From contig CAMGYJ010000009.1 of NCBI GenBank assembly GCA_946122785.1, positions 31,407,633-31,471,632 of the forward strand: DNA of 64,000 bases. The letters are read 5' to 3'. This DNA comes from Linum tenue. Taxonomy: Eukaryota > Streptophyta > Magnoliopsida > Malpighiales > Linaceae. A model generated the notes under the pieces. The model did no database searches, was not told where the DNA came from, and was given only the letters and a program-made list of their open reading frames with translations. Both the position numbers and the translations under genes were made by a program. This document shows positions 46,012 to 57,236 of this stretch, piece by piece (the first letter of the stretch is position 1; each line of letters opens with the position of its first letter).

Positions 46012-46714
46012 TAATTTATACATACACATCATTTCTTGAGTTCTGAGTCCCGTAGCTAGTTTCCAATTACACAACCACCAACTTAATAAGCAAGCAGCTC
46101 CAGCCCAGCCGGCAGCCGAGAAGCCGGCACCGCAACCAGCGGCCTCTTCTTCTTGATGAACAGAGTAAACTCATCAGAAAGATCAACCCCTCCTTCCTCC
46201 CCATCAGCCACCCTCCACTCGAAACGATGCAACAACGAACCCAACACATACTTCAGCAGCCTCTCCGCCAAACTAACCCCCGCGCAGATCCTCCGACCCG
46301 ACCCGAACGGAACGTACTTGAAACTGCTGCTGCTGCCCATGAAATCAAACGTCCCGCCGTCCAGAAACCTCTCCGGCCGAAACTCCGACGGCTCGTCCCA
46401 GAACTGCGGGTCCCTGTGGATGGCCCACGAGTTGACGAACACTTTCGATCCCTGGGGGACGGTGTACCCGCCGACGGTGCAGGCTCGGCTCGCCGTCCGG
46501 TTCATGAGGGCCAGGTACAAACGGCAGGTCTCCTTTATCACGGCGTCCAAGTACTTCAGATCTTTCAAGTGGTGGTCTTCGACGAGGCTGTCGGGCCCCA
46601 CGATTTCGTCGAGCTCTTGCTGGACGGATTTCATTGCTCTGTCGCTCTTGAGTAATTCTGACATTGCCCACTCGATTGTGCTGGCTATGTTTTCGTTCCC
46701 ACCAACGGCAACGT

Positions 46715-47516
46715 TGTTGAAATCAGCGGATTAAATCAAGTTGAAGATTGTCTATTTTAACCGTTGATTCTTTTGCAGCTCAATCACTGGAGTCGCTTAA
46801 GGAAACTGTAGCCTTGATTGAGAACCTACCTTCTCTACCTCCAACGGCTAGTTCCTTGTTTGAGAAGTCTATATATACCCGAGTGATTGAGAATGACAAA
46901 TTCACTTTTGTAGGAGCTATTGCGGTAAAGGGCATAGCGCTGGGTTTGCAAAAGGGTTGACACAAGTTGAGGCAGAGGTTCAACTGGTGTCAAGGCAGCT
47001 GGGCTTTTCGTTGTTTAGTTTGCTAATTTCTTCTTGCTTGTTTCGTGTTAATATTTAGTTGCATTTTATTTCTTAATAAAAGGTCTCCCAGACCATATTC
47101 TGGGACGTGGAAGTACACCATTGCACTAGGGCGAACCACGTTAAAAAACGGACTGTGTCTTCTCCATTTCTGCTCTGCTCTGTTCTTGCACTCTGTTTTT
47201 CCCAGAACTCTGTTGGTCTCGTTGCTGAAGCAGCAGCAGAGTGGTAACTCTGTTTCTTTGGTCGGATTGTAGCTGACAGAAGTGTTGGGCTGAAAGACCT
47301 TCTCTAGTCATACCAAGCCCAACCAATTCTGTTCATTACATCTGGGCCGAGTCAAGACATTGGCCCACGTTATATAACCATAACCGAGAAGACTCGGTCA
47401 TTCCTCTCCAACCAATTCGATCCTTTCTTTCCTTCTCTCTAAAACTTGTTCTCTCTGAAACTTCTTCTTGCTTCGAACCCTAATTCCCAAATCGAGCGAG
47501 TTCTTTCTCGATTACA
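46715..47516 (+). repeat. 5' LTR of the complete Sirevirus
   Basis: TGTTGAAATC to CGATTACA, 802 bp. A TATA-like TTATATAAC lies near 47370 and would start the genomic RNA. It drives transcription away from the remaining P450 exon 2. Confidence 0.95.
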
Positions 47517-47518
47517 AT

Positions 47519-47534
47519 TGGCATCAGAGCCTGG
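47519..47534 (+). other. Primer binding site (initiator tRNA-Met type)
   Basis: TGGCATCAGAGCCTGG lies 2 bp after the 5' LTR. It differs at one position in the first twelve from the common TGGTATCAGAGC of copia elements primed by initiator tRNA-Met. Confidence 0.85.
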
Positions 47535-47576
47535 TTCTTGACGAAGTTAACTACTGCCAGGGTTTCGATCCAAAAA

Positions 47577-50500
47577 ATGGCTTCTGGTTCCTTCGGTCAT
47601 GCTGCTATCAATCATCCGCCAATCTTCACCGGGTCAAATTACACCGCGTGGAAAAAGCGAATGAAACAGTTTTTATGGGGGATTGACGAAGATCTCTGGT
47701 TAGTTGTGCAGGATGGACCAATCGATATGAACGATGACGAGCAGAGCTTTTGGTCTGCTGCCCAGAAGAAAAGCGCGCAGTTAAACCAGCGGGCTATGCA
47801 TGTGTTGCAATCGGCGATGAACCCAGATGAGGCGGACCAAGTTGAAAACTGCTCGACGGCTTCAGAGATTTGGACTGCTCTCGAAAGCACCTATGAAGGT
47901 ACTTCCAATATAAAAGAATCTCGCATAGACCTCTTAGTTCATGAATATGAATGTTTTTGCATGTCTAAAAATGAAGGAATCCATGAAATGTACTCTAGAT
48001 TCACTGTTTTGATAAACAAACTGAAAGGGCTAGGAAAGATTTACCAAACCAAGGATCTGAATAGGAAGATCCTTAGATCTCTGCCTAGGGAATGGCTACC
48101 TAAGCGAACAGCTATAGAAGAAGCTAAAAATTTAACTACTCTATCTATAAATGAACTGATAGGATCATTGTTAAGTCATGAGCATGTGTTAAAACAAGTT
48201 GGTCAAGAAGATGAAAGGCGTAGTAAAAATTTAGCTTTTAAATCTAAAATGGTGGAGGAGTATGATGCTGAAAGTGAGGAGGAAAGTGACTTTGATAGAG
48301 AGTTTGCTCTTGTTAGCAAACGCTTTCATAGAATGTTAAAGTATAAAAATGAGCAAAGACAACGTCAAGATGAGTCTAGAAATGGAAATTATGATCGAGC
48401 TAAAAATTTTTCTCAAGCTAGGCTGCTTCCCCAGCAGACCAGGAAAATTGAAACAGGTCAATCAGAAAGGGAATCACAGGCATGCTACAAATGTGGGAAA
48501 CTCGGACATATTCGAGCCCACTGTCCTCAAACACTGAAAGCAAGGGAAAAAGCCATGAAGGCCACCTGGAGCGACTATGATTCTGATCAAGAGAATCCAG
48601 AGTCAGAGGATGAGGCATTTATGGCCAGAACTGAGTTTGAAGAGGAATCTCATTCAAACAAGAATTACCATAAGTGGTATCTCGACAGTGGATGTTCTCA
48701 CCATATGTCTGGTAAGAAATTTCTTTTCTCTTCCTTAAAATCTGAAAATGGAGGTAAAGTCTGGTTTGGTGACAATGGCTGTGGCAAAGTGGTTGGATCT
48801 GGAACTATTGGAGAAAAACCCTTTGCTGTTTTTAAAAATGTTTTGCTTGTTGAAGGACTGAAGCATAATCTCCTATCTATAAGTCAATTATGCAGTAATG
48901 GATTTCATGTAGTGTTTGAGTCTGATAAGTGTGTAGTAAAAAGAAATAAAGATCAAAAGACTATGTTTGTTGGTGAAAGATCAAATAATATGTATGTGAT
49001 TGATCTTAGCAATCTAAGTGCGTTTAATGAATTATGTTTTGTCACTTCTTTTCAACAAGAGCTCTTGTGGCATCGTAAGATGGGACATGTTAGCTTGCCA
49101 AAGTTGGTAAACTTAACAAAGTCTAATAAAGTTAGAGGAGTTCCTGTCTTAAAAGATAAAACTGACTTCTTTTGTGAAACGTGTGTCAGTGGTAAGCACA
49201 CTAGAAAAGCCTTTAAACCTAAAGCTAGTATTACTTCTAGTCAGATGTTTGAATTAATACACATGGACCTGTTTGGTCCATGTAATGTTACTAGTCTAGG
49301 TGGTAAGAATTATGTGTTTGTGCTAGTAGATGATTACTCTAGGTATACTTGGGTTTATTTTCTTGCTCACAAAGATGATACCCTGTCTAAGTTCAAATTG
49401 TTTGTCACACTTTTTGGCCAACAAATTAAGACTGTCAAAAGTGATAATGGAGGGGAGTTCATTTCAGAAGAGTTTGAAACCTTGTGTAATGAATCAGGAA
49501 TTAGTCACACATTTTCTGCTCCTAGAACTCCTCAGCAGAATGGAGTTGTGGAAAGAAAAAATAGAACTCTTATAGAATGTGCTCGAACTATGCTTCTTGA
49601 GTTCAATCTTCCTAAATTTTTTTGGGCAGAGGCAGTAAGTACAGCTTGCTATGTCACAAATCGGGTTCTAATTAGGAAAGGTCTAAATAAAACCCCTTAT
49701 GAAATTTTCAAAGATAAGATTCCTAATCTTGCTTATTTTCATCCTTTTGGGTGTCCTTGTCATGTTTTGAATACCAAAGATAAACTGGGAAAATTTGATG
49801 CAAAATCTGACAAGGCTATATTTCTAGGATATTCCTTAAAGGGTCAAGCCTATCGTGTTTATAACAAGCGTACTCAAAGAGTGGAAGAGTCTGTACATGT
49901 CATTTTCAATGATTCTAACCCTGTGAATCGAGAATCTGAGCAGGAGCTGCAGGTATATGACTTGCTGGAAATGATGCGCACAAATTCAGAAGAGATCAAT
50001 AAAAATACTTTGGAAAAAAGTCCAAAAGAGGATGAAGCCTGCAGTCATAAAACTGCTGGTACTGAAGATGAATCTTCAGCTGCTGTCATAACTGCACCAC
50101 CTCACATTCAAAGGCGTCATCCAGCAGAACAAATAATTGGCGACATACATGATGGACTTAGAACCAGAGGTAAGTATGTTCCTGGACAGTATGCTTATGT
50201 GTCTCAGTTTGAACCTAAAAATTATAAAGAAGCTATTAAGAATGATGAATGGTTCTTTGCTATGGTTGATGAATTAACTCAGTTCAAGTCACTTCATGTC
50301 TGGGATCTTGTTCCAAGACCCTTAAACCAATCTGTGATTGGAACTAAATGGGTTTTTAGGAATAAATCAGATGAAATTGGTAATATAATTCGTAATAAAG
50401 CTAGGCTAGTGGCTCAAGGATACTCACAGGAGGAAGGAGTTGATTATGATGAGACTTTTGCCCCTGTGGCTAGGTTAGAGTCCATTCGCTTGTTATGTGC

Positions 50501-51761
50501 TTATGCTTGCTATATGGGATTCCCTCTTTACCAAATGGATGTAAAGAGTGCTTTTCTGAATGGTGACATTCAAGAGGAAGTTTATGTTTCACAACCACCT
50601 GGTTTTGAAGATCATCAACATCCTAATCATGTCTATAAACTTAGAAAAGCTCTCTATGGTCTCAAACAAGCCCCAAGGGCTTGGTATGATAGACTCACTC
50701 TGTTTCTTCTTCAACACGGTTTTACTCAAGGCTCAGTTGATAAAACCCTTTTTATTAAACACAAATCTGATGATATTCTTTTAGTTCAAATCTATGTGGA
50801 TGATATTGTGTTTGGTGCTACTAACAAAGATATGTGCTCTGAGTTCTGTGATTCTATGAAAGAAGATTTCGAGATGAGTATGATGGGGGAACTGCAATTT
50901 TTCCTCGGACTCCAAATTAAACAAATGAACTCAGGTACTTTCATAAGTCAAACTAAATATATAGCTTCTATATTAAAAAAGTTTGATATGATGGGTCTTA
51001 ACTCCAGCCCCACTCCCATGGCTGTAAATTTGAAACTTGAAAAAGATGAAACTGGAACACCAGTGGATGAATCCAAATATAGAGGAATGATTGGTTCCTT
51101 GCTGTACTTGACTGCTAGTCGTCCTGATATTCAACACAGTGTGTGTTTATGTGCTCGTTTTCAGTCAGCACCCAAAGAAAGTCATCTGTCTGCGGTCAAA
51201 CGTATCTTTAGATATTTGAAAGGTACCATGGACATTGGGCTATGGTATCCTAAACATAATCAGTTTGACCTTGTTGGATACAGTGACTCTGACTTTGCTG
51301 GGAGTCTGACTGATAGGAGAAGCACCTCTGGTAGTTGTCAATTCGTAGGAACTTCTCTGATTTCCTGGTCCTGTAAAAAGCAAGGGGCAGTTGCCCTATC
51401 CACAGCTGAAGCAGAATATATTGCTGCTGGAAGTACTTGTACTCAGCTATTGTGGTTAAAAAGTCAATTACAGGACTATGGCATTACTATAACTAATATT
51501 CCCTTGCTTTGTGACAACACTAGTGCTATCTGCATGTCTAAAAACCCTGTGCAACATTCACGTACTAAACACATTGAAATTAAATATCATTTCATCCGTG
51601 ATTTAGTCAGTGCTGGCATTATAAAACTCCAGTACATTAATACTGAATTTCAACTGGCAGATCTTTTTACCAAACCCTTGTCCTCTGATCGCTTCAATTT
51701 TCTTTGCTGTGAGATTGGTCTGCGATCTCTTTCCTCGATTACTACTGCTAACGATGTCTAG
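47577..51761 (+). CDS. Sirevirus gag-pol polyprotein, intact
   Basis: The frame of 1,394 residues starts at the ATG with context AAAAATGG ([15 protein letters not shown]); the frame is open slightly upstream but has no earlier ATG in a likely position. In order: UBN2-type gag to about residue 240; zinc knuckle [14 protein letters not shown] near 302-315; aspartic protease motif LDSGCSHHM near 368; GAG-pre-integrase with the HHCC finger near 497-545; integrase D-D-E (HMDLFGP near 563, SDNGGEF near 622, [10 protein letters not shown] near 658); reverse transcriptase with [13 protein letters not shown] near 986 and catalytic YVDDIVFG near 1072; RNase H with YSDSDFAG near 1236, STAEAEY near 1276 and LCDNTSA. 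All catalytic residues are present and there is no stop or shift. Confidence 0.95.
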   Translation: MASGSFGHAAINHPPIFTGSNYTAWKKRMKQFLWGIDEDLWLVVQDGPIDMNDDEQSFWSAAQKKSAQLNQRAMHVLQSAMNPDEADQVENCSTASEIWTALESTYEGTSNIKESRIDLLVHEYECFCMSKNEGIHEMYSRFTVLINKLKGLGKIYQTKDLNRKILRSLPREWLPKRTAIEEAKNLTTLSINELIGSLLSHEHVLKQVGQEDERRSKNLAFKSKMVEEYDAESEEESDFDREFALVSKRFHRMLKYKNEQRQRQDESRNGNYDRAKNFSQARLLPQQTRKIETGQSERESQACYKCGKLGHIRAHCPQTLKAREKAMKATWSDYDSDQENPESEDEAFMARTEFEEESHSNKNYHKWYLDSGCSHHMSGKKFLFSSLKSENGGKVWFGDNGCGKVVGSGTIGEKPFAVFKNVLLVEGLKHNLLSISQLCSNGFHVVFESDKCVVKRNKDQKTMFVGERSNNMYVIDLSNLSAFNELCFVTSFQQELLWHRKMGHVSLPKLVNLTKSNKVRGVPVLKDKTDFFCETCVSGKHTRKAFKPKASITSSQMFELIHMDLFGPCNVTSLGGKNYVFVLVDDYSRYTWVYFLAHKDDTLSKFKLFVTLFGQQIKTVKSDNGGEFISEEFETLCNESGISHTFSAPRTPQQNGVVERKNRTLIECARTMLLEFNLPKFFWAEAVSTACYVTNRVLIRKGLNKTPYEIFKDKIPNLAYFHPFGCPCHVLNTKDKLGKFDAKSDKAIFLGYSLKGQAYRVYNKRTQRVEESVHVIFNDSNPVNRESEQELQVYDLLEMMRTNSEEINKNTLEKSPKEDEACSHKTAGTEDESSAAVITAPPHIQRRHPAEQIIGDIHDGLRTRGKYVPGQYAYVSQFEPKNYKEAIKNDEWFFAMVDELTQFKSLHVWDLVPRPLNQSVIGTKWVFRNKSDEIGNIIRNKARLVAQGYSQEEGVDYDETFAPVARLESIRLLCAYACYMGFPLYQMDVKSAFLNGDIQEEVYVSQPPGFEDHQHPNHVYKLRKALYGLKQAPRAWYDRLTLFLLQHGFTQGSVDKTLFIKHKSDDILLVQIYVDDIVFGATNKDMCSEFCDSMKEDFEMSMMGELQFFLGLQIKQMNSGTFISQTKYIASILKKFDMMGLNSSPTPMAVNLKLEKDETGTPVDESKYRGMIGSLLYLTASRPDIQHSVCLCARFQSAPKESHLSAVKRIFRYLKGTMDIGLWYPKHNQFDLVGYSDSDFAGSLTDRRSTSGSCQFVGTSLISWSCKKQGAVALSTAEAEYIAAGSTCTQLLWLKSQLQDYGITITNIPLLCDNTSAICMSKNPVQHSRTKHIEIKYHFIRDLVSAGIIKLQYINTEFQLADLFTKPLSSDRFNFLCCEIGLRSLSSITTANDV

Positions 51762-51947
51762 CCTTAGCTAGGTTACCCTGTTTGTTGTATTCTGCTTTCC
51801 TTTTTCTTTCTGGCATATTTTCCTTCCTTGTTTTTGTCTAATTGATTGATATAGTTTCCTCTTTTCTGCTCTGGTAATGTCTTTTTAAGTTCTGAGTAAT
51901 CTCAGTCCTTCGTAAGTCCTAGTGAGTCTTTTTCCTTTTAGTCAGCC

Positions 51948-52970
51948 ATGGTTTATGCCTTTGCTTTGACCTACTCAGGAGTTCACTTCCATGAGCCTGT
52001 CCTAGCCAATTATCATCGCCACACTCAATCCTTTGCAAATCGCCCTATCAATCCTGCCACCGTTGTTCACATCCCTGACTTTGCACCACTTGGCTTAGAC
52101 ATCATGCCTTATATCTATAATCTCGGCTGGGAATTTCTTCTCATGCCAGATTTTTCATCCACTCTCATATGTCCTGAAGCTGTTAGGGTTTTTTACTCAA
52201 ACCTGAGGTACTTTGGTCTTCACACCCGTACCATATCCTCCCTTGTCCATGGTCATATGATGACTCTCCCGCTTCCTGATATCAGTCGCCTTCTCAACAT
52301 TCCTGCCTTTGGTGAAGCGTTAGCTCATCCTGATGAACTCCCTCTCTTCAACTTCAACATTGTTACTGAGGCAGTTCATCTGACTGGGCATGAACCAGAT
52401 CAAGATCTTACCTTTTCCTCTGGTCTTCTGTCCCCTTCGCTGCAAGCTTTTCACTATATCCTGACCAGAGTGTTTCTGCCTCGTGTCACTTTTCTTGATC
52501 GTGTTTTGCCCCTTGACCTTTGGATCTTAGCTCATGCTGCTGCTGGTGTACCTTTGGACTTCTCCCACCTTCTGTTTGGTGCTCTGCTCCCTTTTATTGA
52601 TCATAATTTCCATGCATCTCTTCCTTTTGGAGCAATGATTACTCGACTGCTGCTTGCTTTGCCTCTGGACCTCTCTGCCTATCGCACTGAATCCCCTTCC
52701 CTTTGGCTCCATGCGAATGATATTCTAGAAGAAATCGGGATTGCGATTGAGGGGGAGGGACCCTTCATACATTGGCTCAGCAGTGACTCGGAAGAAGATG
52801 AAGCTGAAGAAGCAGTTCCTGAAGGGTCTGGATCTGCTCTACCATCCTTTGCAGCTGCTCTGCATGATCTCTATGGCTCTGATACCGAAGGATCAGATTC
52901 CCCTGTTCCAGATTCCCCTGTTTTGGCTCAGCCAGATGCAGTTTCCTCTAGCGATAGTTCTGATCCCTAA
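51948..52970 (+). CDS. Extra Sirevirus 3' ORF (env-like position), intact
   Basis: A frame of 340 residues begins 186 bp after the gag-pol stop, in the same strand. N-terminal two thirds: CPEAVRVFYSNLR, LLNIPAFG, FLPRVTFLDRVLPLDLWIL, AAAGVPLDFSHLL, LPFGAMITRLLLALPLDL. C-terminal third is acidic and Ser-rich (WLSSDSEEDEAEEAVPEG, DSSDP end). It is homologous by eye to the degraded ORF at 10214-11327. The CPE.V..FY block resembles proteins annotated as putative plant transposon protein. No convincing signal peptide or transmembrane helix is seen, which argues against a true envelope protein. How it would be expressed is not evident; a subgenomic RNA or internal initiation is possible. Polypurine tracts lie inside and after its end. 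Confidence 0.85.
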   Translation: MVYAFALTYSGVHFHEPVLANYHRHTQSFANRPINPATVVHIPDFAPLGLDIMPYIYNLGWEFLLMPDFSSTLICPEAVRVFYSNLRYFGLHTRTISSLVHGHMMTLPLPDISRLLNIPAFGEALAHPDELPLFNFNIVTEAVHLTGHEPDQDLTFSSGLLSPSLQAFHYILTRVFLPRVTFLDRVLPLDLWILAHAAAGVPLDFSHLLFGALLPFIDHNFHASLPFGAMITRLLLALPLDLSAYRTESPSLWLHANDILEEIGIAIEGEGPFIHWLSSDSEEDEAEEAVPEGSGSALPSFAAALHDLYGSDTEGSDSPVPDSPVLAQPDAVSSSDSSDP

Positions 52971-53246
52971 AGTTTTTTTGGTGAAACGGTTTAGGGGGAG
53001 TCAGCGTGTTTCTGTCTTGAGTGGTATGGTTGAATTGTTAAGAGGAGTTAGTTGTTTGTGGTATTCTCTTTCAGGTGTCTTTTGTTTATGCAGTTTTGGC
53101 GTGTCTCTGCTGTTTGAATAAAGTTTCTTTTCGGTCTGAGTTCTAAATTGGTTCCCTATGTCATATTATTGCTGAGCTCTTGGTGGAAAGATGTGCTTTA
53201 TGTATGCAGGGAAGAGGCAATCGACAATCCTCCAACTTAGGGGGAG
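52748..53246 (+). other. Multiple polypurine tracts of the complete Sirevirus
   Basis: GAGGGGGAG near 52748, TAGGGGGAG near 52992 and TAGGGGGAG at 53238-53246. The last is directly before the 3' LTR and is the standard priming site. The upstream copies mirror those of the decayed element at 11057-11583. Confidence 0.8.
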
Positions 53247-53248
53247 AT

Positions 53249-54050
53249 TGTTGAAATCAGCGGATTAAATCAAGTTGAAGATTGTCTATTTTAACCGTTG
53301 ATTCTTTTGCAGCTCAATCACTGGAGTCGCTTAAGGAAACTGTAGCCTTGATTGAGAACCTACCTTCTCTACCTCCAACGGCTAGTTCCTTGTTTGAGAA
53401 GTCTATATATACCCGAGTGATTGAGAATGACAAATTCACTTTTGTAGGAGCTATTGCGGTAAAGGGCATAGCGCTGGGTTTGCAAAAGGGTTGACACAAG
53501 TTGAGGCAGAGGTTCAACTGGTGTCAAGGCAGCTGGGCTTTTCGTTGTTTAGTTTGCTAATTTCTTCTTGCTTGTTTCGTGTTAATATTTAGTTGCATTT
53601 TATTTCTTAATAAAAGGTCTCCCAGACCATATTCTGGGACGTGGAAGTACACCATTGCACTAGGGCGAACCACGTTAAAAAACGGACTGTGTCTTCTCCA
53701 TTTCTGCTCTGCTCTGTTCTTGCACTCTGTTTTTCCCAGAACTCTGTTGGTCTCGTTGCTGAAGCAGCAGCAGAGTGGTAACTCTGTTTCTTTGGTCGGA
53801 TTGTAGCTGACAGAAGTGTTGGGCTGAAAGACCTTCTCTAGTCATACCAAGCCCAACCAATTCTGTTCATTACATCTGGGCCGAGTCAAGACATTGGCCC
53901 ACGTTATATAACCATAACCGAGAAGACTCGGTCATTCCTCTCCAACCAATTCGATCCTTTCTTTCCTTCTCTCTAAAACTTGTTCTCTCTGAAACTTCTT
54001 CTTGCTTCGAACCCTAATTCCCAAATCGAGCGAGTTCTTTCTCGATTACA
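53249..54050 (+). repeat. 3' LTR of the complete Sirevirus
   Basis: 802 bp, TGTTGAAATC to CGATTACA, no difference to the 5' LTR seen. Followed by the AACGT target duplication. Confidence 0.95.
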
Positions 54051-54056
54051 AACGTC

Positions 54057-55269
54057 CTGCCAACACAACATATATTAATCAATGATTGTAAAATCAGGTT
54101 GTTTGTAAGTGATAAATCAGAGGGATAGGGTATTTTTATTAAGATAGTGGTTTTATTTAATTTCATTAGTATGTAGGCTTAAAGTAAATTTGTGGTAATA
54201 GAAAAACTTACATGACACATATGAATTGACATGGATGATCCATTTTTAACTAATACATTTATTTGAATCAAATATCTCATATTGACTTTGGGACATTGAC
54301 ATCCTAATTTTGACAATTTAACTACATGATTGTTTCTTTTACAAGCGAGATAACAACTTTATTAGTCATTAATTCCAAACTTCAATAACGAGTTAACTAA
54401 AAAAAGATATTGGTAGCCATATTTGTTAACTACTCTAAACCAATGTAGTCAAAATCGCGCTATAAAATTTAAAAACTTACGGTTTACGCTTCTAGATCAC
54501 AAAAACGCTTCCGTTTCCATACAAAATTTTTAGTGTATAAAATTGGTATAATTTGCGCTTTAAAGCTTACGCTTTTAGTTCACCAAAATGCTTTACGCTT
54601 TTACGCTTCTTGTTCACTAAATGAGTATTCTGTTCGTGAAATTAATTATAAAAAGTATATTTCAAAGGTAAATCACCAACAATAAGATACATATGAGATT
54701 AAAATATACATACCACGTACTTGGATGTATTCTCAGCTTCAATAGACTAATCTAATTCACCAACTAGGCGCTTTCCAAATTCATTAGCATAGAGACAAAA
54801 GTGACTTATTGTTAAGATCTAATATTTATGAACTTATTCTTAATATATTATGAGTTGCTCTATTTCAGACATAAATTGCAGGTATTTCTTAAATACTATT
54901 CACTCATATTTTTCATAATATTTGTCGTACTTAACACATTTTTAGCTATTAAACAATATGCATAAAAACTTTACGCTTTTACGCTTTGATTGTATGCTTT
55001 ACAAATTTTATCCTTTTTAGTTAGAATCTTACTTTTCAGTTTTCACTGCATTGTTCTAAACCACTACTCTTTTTTTGACTTTTAATGAACATTCCAAATT
55101 AAACCAAACCTAACCAAGACTCAGCCTTTGCTCTACGTCTCTACCTAACCATTTATAAAATTTATTTCTAAAAAAGCTTGGTGCCGTGGCCATATATATT
55201 TGTTAATTCCTTCAACGTTGACTTTCAACAATTTTGAGCCTGGGGAAAACCGATCAGAAACTGCAGTAC
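54057..55269 (-). other. Intron 1 of the disrupted P450 gene
   Basis: Bounded by CAG/GT donor at 55270/55269 and an acceptor GGCAG before GACGTT at 54056. It is AT-rich, and the part at 54470-54980 repeats TTTACGCTTTTACGCTT-like motifs many times on the plus strand, probably an old repeat. No gene lies inside. The intron is far longer than the 103-bp intron at the same position in the neighbouring P450. Confidence 0.75.
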
Positions 55270-56202
55270 CTGAAGCATGGCTTTGAAGTGGGCCATGGAA
55301 GTCAACGGCGATCCAGCGCCGGAACTTCCCCTTCTCTCCAGCAAAACCTGCAACAAATCCACCTTATCAATCTCGCCTCCCTTCTTCTCCCCGCCGCCGT
55401 CTAATCGTTTCCGAATCATAGCGCTGACAATCCGATCAAACCTCTCCGCCAGTTCCGCCGCTTCCCTCCCAATCCCCTGCAGATCAAACCTCGCCAGCAT
55501 CGGAAACAGATCAGAAACATTCGGCTTCGCCATCAGCTCCATAATCCGCTGCCCCACTTCCCGAGTCTCCCCGTAATCGCCACCAACAACTCCCCCTCCT
55601 CCGCCGCCGCCCCACAGCATACCCAGAGTCGCATTTCCGACCACCTTGTGCGCCAATTCGAACACGCCAACCGGCTTACCGACTTCTACTTCGTTAAGAG
55701 CTTTGACGACCTCTCTCCTCCGCAGTTCGTAGCACCCGTCCAGGCCTGGGCTGCTGAGGGCTTCCCGGACCAGGACCTTCCGCATCGAGTTCCAGTCCGG
55801 GCCCATCGGGAGGCAGGCCAGGTCCAGCCCGCCGTAGGTGCAGATCCGGCCCACTAACGGGAGCTCGCGGCTCGAGAAGACGGATTCGTTGTCGCGGAGG
55901 ACTTGTTTGGCCAGCGCCGGGGAGCTGACCACCACGTACAGCTGGCTGCCGACCCAGATCTTGAAGATCGGGCCGTATTTGGCGGAGAGTTCGGCGAATT
56001 TCCGGTGGATTGGGGCGCCGTTGAGGAATGGGATGTAACCTAGAATTGGGAGGCCAAGTGGGCCTGGAGGCAGAGGTGCTAGCTTTTTATTGGATCTTTT
56101 CACGGCCCAAAAGTAGAAGATTGTAGCTGATATTATTGCTATGGACGCGGCGATGAGGGAGGGATTGGTCTGGTTAAGCGGAGCGAGGAAGGAGGCGGCC
56201 AT

Positions 56203-57236
56203 TGGAGGAGCTTGAAGCTAGTTTCGGAGTAGTAGTGAGGTGGAGAAGGAAGACTGGTATGATATAGCGGTAACTATAGGGTGAATTACAAGTTTCATCA
56301 TAGAATTACTAAAACATTTCCGTTTGCCACTTTTTGAGAGAACAAGGTTCAAATGTTTAGTGTTTTGCAATTGAACCCAATAATTAACATACCGTTTGGT
56401 AACAAATGAATCACAAATTCATTTCATTGTAAAATGAATTACCGTGTAGAATTAATTGTAAAATGAAATCCTATGTTTGGTATGTTATATTCAAATATTT
56501 AGAAATAAAATGAAGTATAGTGTAGAATTCATTGTCAAATGAATTCTTGTGTTTGGTATGTAATATGTATAAGTAATTTAGTTAACAAAAGAGGATAATC
56601 ATGTCATTCTTTTATAATTAGTAAATACTTGTGAAATTCATTTGGAAATTCCATCTCAATTCTTCGGAATTGCTATAACTAGTTCCAATTCCGTAGAATT
56701 TAAATTTTAGAATTGAAAATGAATTCCTTTAATACTAAACACAAAAAATTTCATTTTAAATTGAATTATTCAAAACTTATAAAATTCATTTATATCAAAT
56801 GGTATGGTATATAAAACAAAAACATTAAGATAAATTAAAAAAATTAGGACGTGAAATAGAAACATTCCCCTCTCTCATCTTACCCAACAAAGGAGTGTGG
56901 GCCCCAAATGAAATAACCTCTCGGAATCCAGCAGTGATGCTCAATAATGATGACAAGAAGTTTGTAGACTTTGGTTGATCAACCCAAACCCAAAAACTCC
57001 ATGGCTCACATCTAATGGGCGGTGACGCTCTCAAAAATATGCGGCCATGCAATTACCAAGTCCCTATCACCTTCTTCAACCATAAACAGCAAATATCCAT
57101 ACCTCATTCCAATAGCATTAACGGAAAAGAAAAATCCCATATAAATGGTCATAGCCACCTATTCCTTCCATTTCACTTGCATTGCATCCCAGCTTCCCCT
57201 CTCCCCAAAATTCTCTACAGTTCACCTTGGTTGAGA
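56203..57236. promoter_or_regulatory. Divergent promoter region of the two P450 genes
   Basis: The start codons of the disrupted and intact P450 genes face away from each other across 1,034 bp. The middle is occupied by a TIR-bounded AT-rich element (56389-56805). No clear TATA boxes were assigned. Confidence 0.5.
56389..56805. mobile_element. TIR-bounded AT-rich MITE between the P450 genes
   Basis: Ends ATACCGTTTGGTAACAAATG and, from the right, ATACCATTTGATATAAATG are inverted. Inside, ATTCATTTCATTGTAAAATG-type motifs recur on both strands. About 415 bp, non-coding. The target duplication is ambiguous (TA is possible), so the superfamily is not assigned. Confidence 0.55.

Larger units (their letters stand above)
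46715..54050 (+). mobile_element. Complete young Ty1/copia Sirevirus
   Basis: The element is 7,336 bp. LTRs of 802 bp (46715-47516 and 53249-54050) look identical. The 5-bp target duplication AACGT lies at 46710-46714 and 54051-54055. The primer binding site TGGCATCAGAGCCTGG is close to the complement of initiator tRNA-Met. Gag-pol is a single uninterrupted frame, followed by an extra ORF and repeated polypurine tracts. All parts needed for autonomous movement are visible, and the LTR identity indicates recent insertion. It inserted in antisense to the P450 gene. Confidence 0.95.
46083..56202 (-). pseudogene. CYP706-type cytochrome P450 interrupted by a Sirevirus
   Basis: Exon 1 (56202-55270, 311 codons) encodes a membrane anchor (residues 14-34), the proline hinge PPGP (45-48) and the N-terminal half of a P450; its YGPIFKIW and ICTYGGLDLACLPMG blocks resemble CYP706. 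Intron 1 is 55269-54057. Exon 2 starts at 54056 with six bases, then the retrotransposon intervenes, and coding resumes at 46709 down to the stop at 46083. Exon 2 carries ETCR of the K-helix, RPERF and the haem loop VPFGSGRRICAG with the ligand Cys. Without the insertion the product would be about 521 residues. Oddities: the I-helix reads VGGNENIAST rather than the usual GG.DT(T/S), so the conserved Thr is missing, and exon 1 contains a run of seven Gly. Substrate is unknown; CYP706 members act on terpenoids or flavonoids in some plants. Confidence 0.9.

Noticed and set aside
52527..52712. Minus-strand frame inside the extra Sirevirus ORF
   Set aside because: Shadow of the sense frame, which is conserved with the other Sirevirus.
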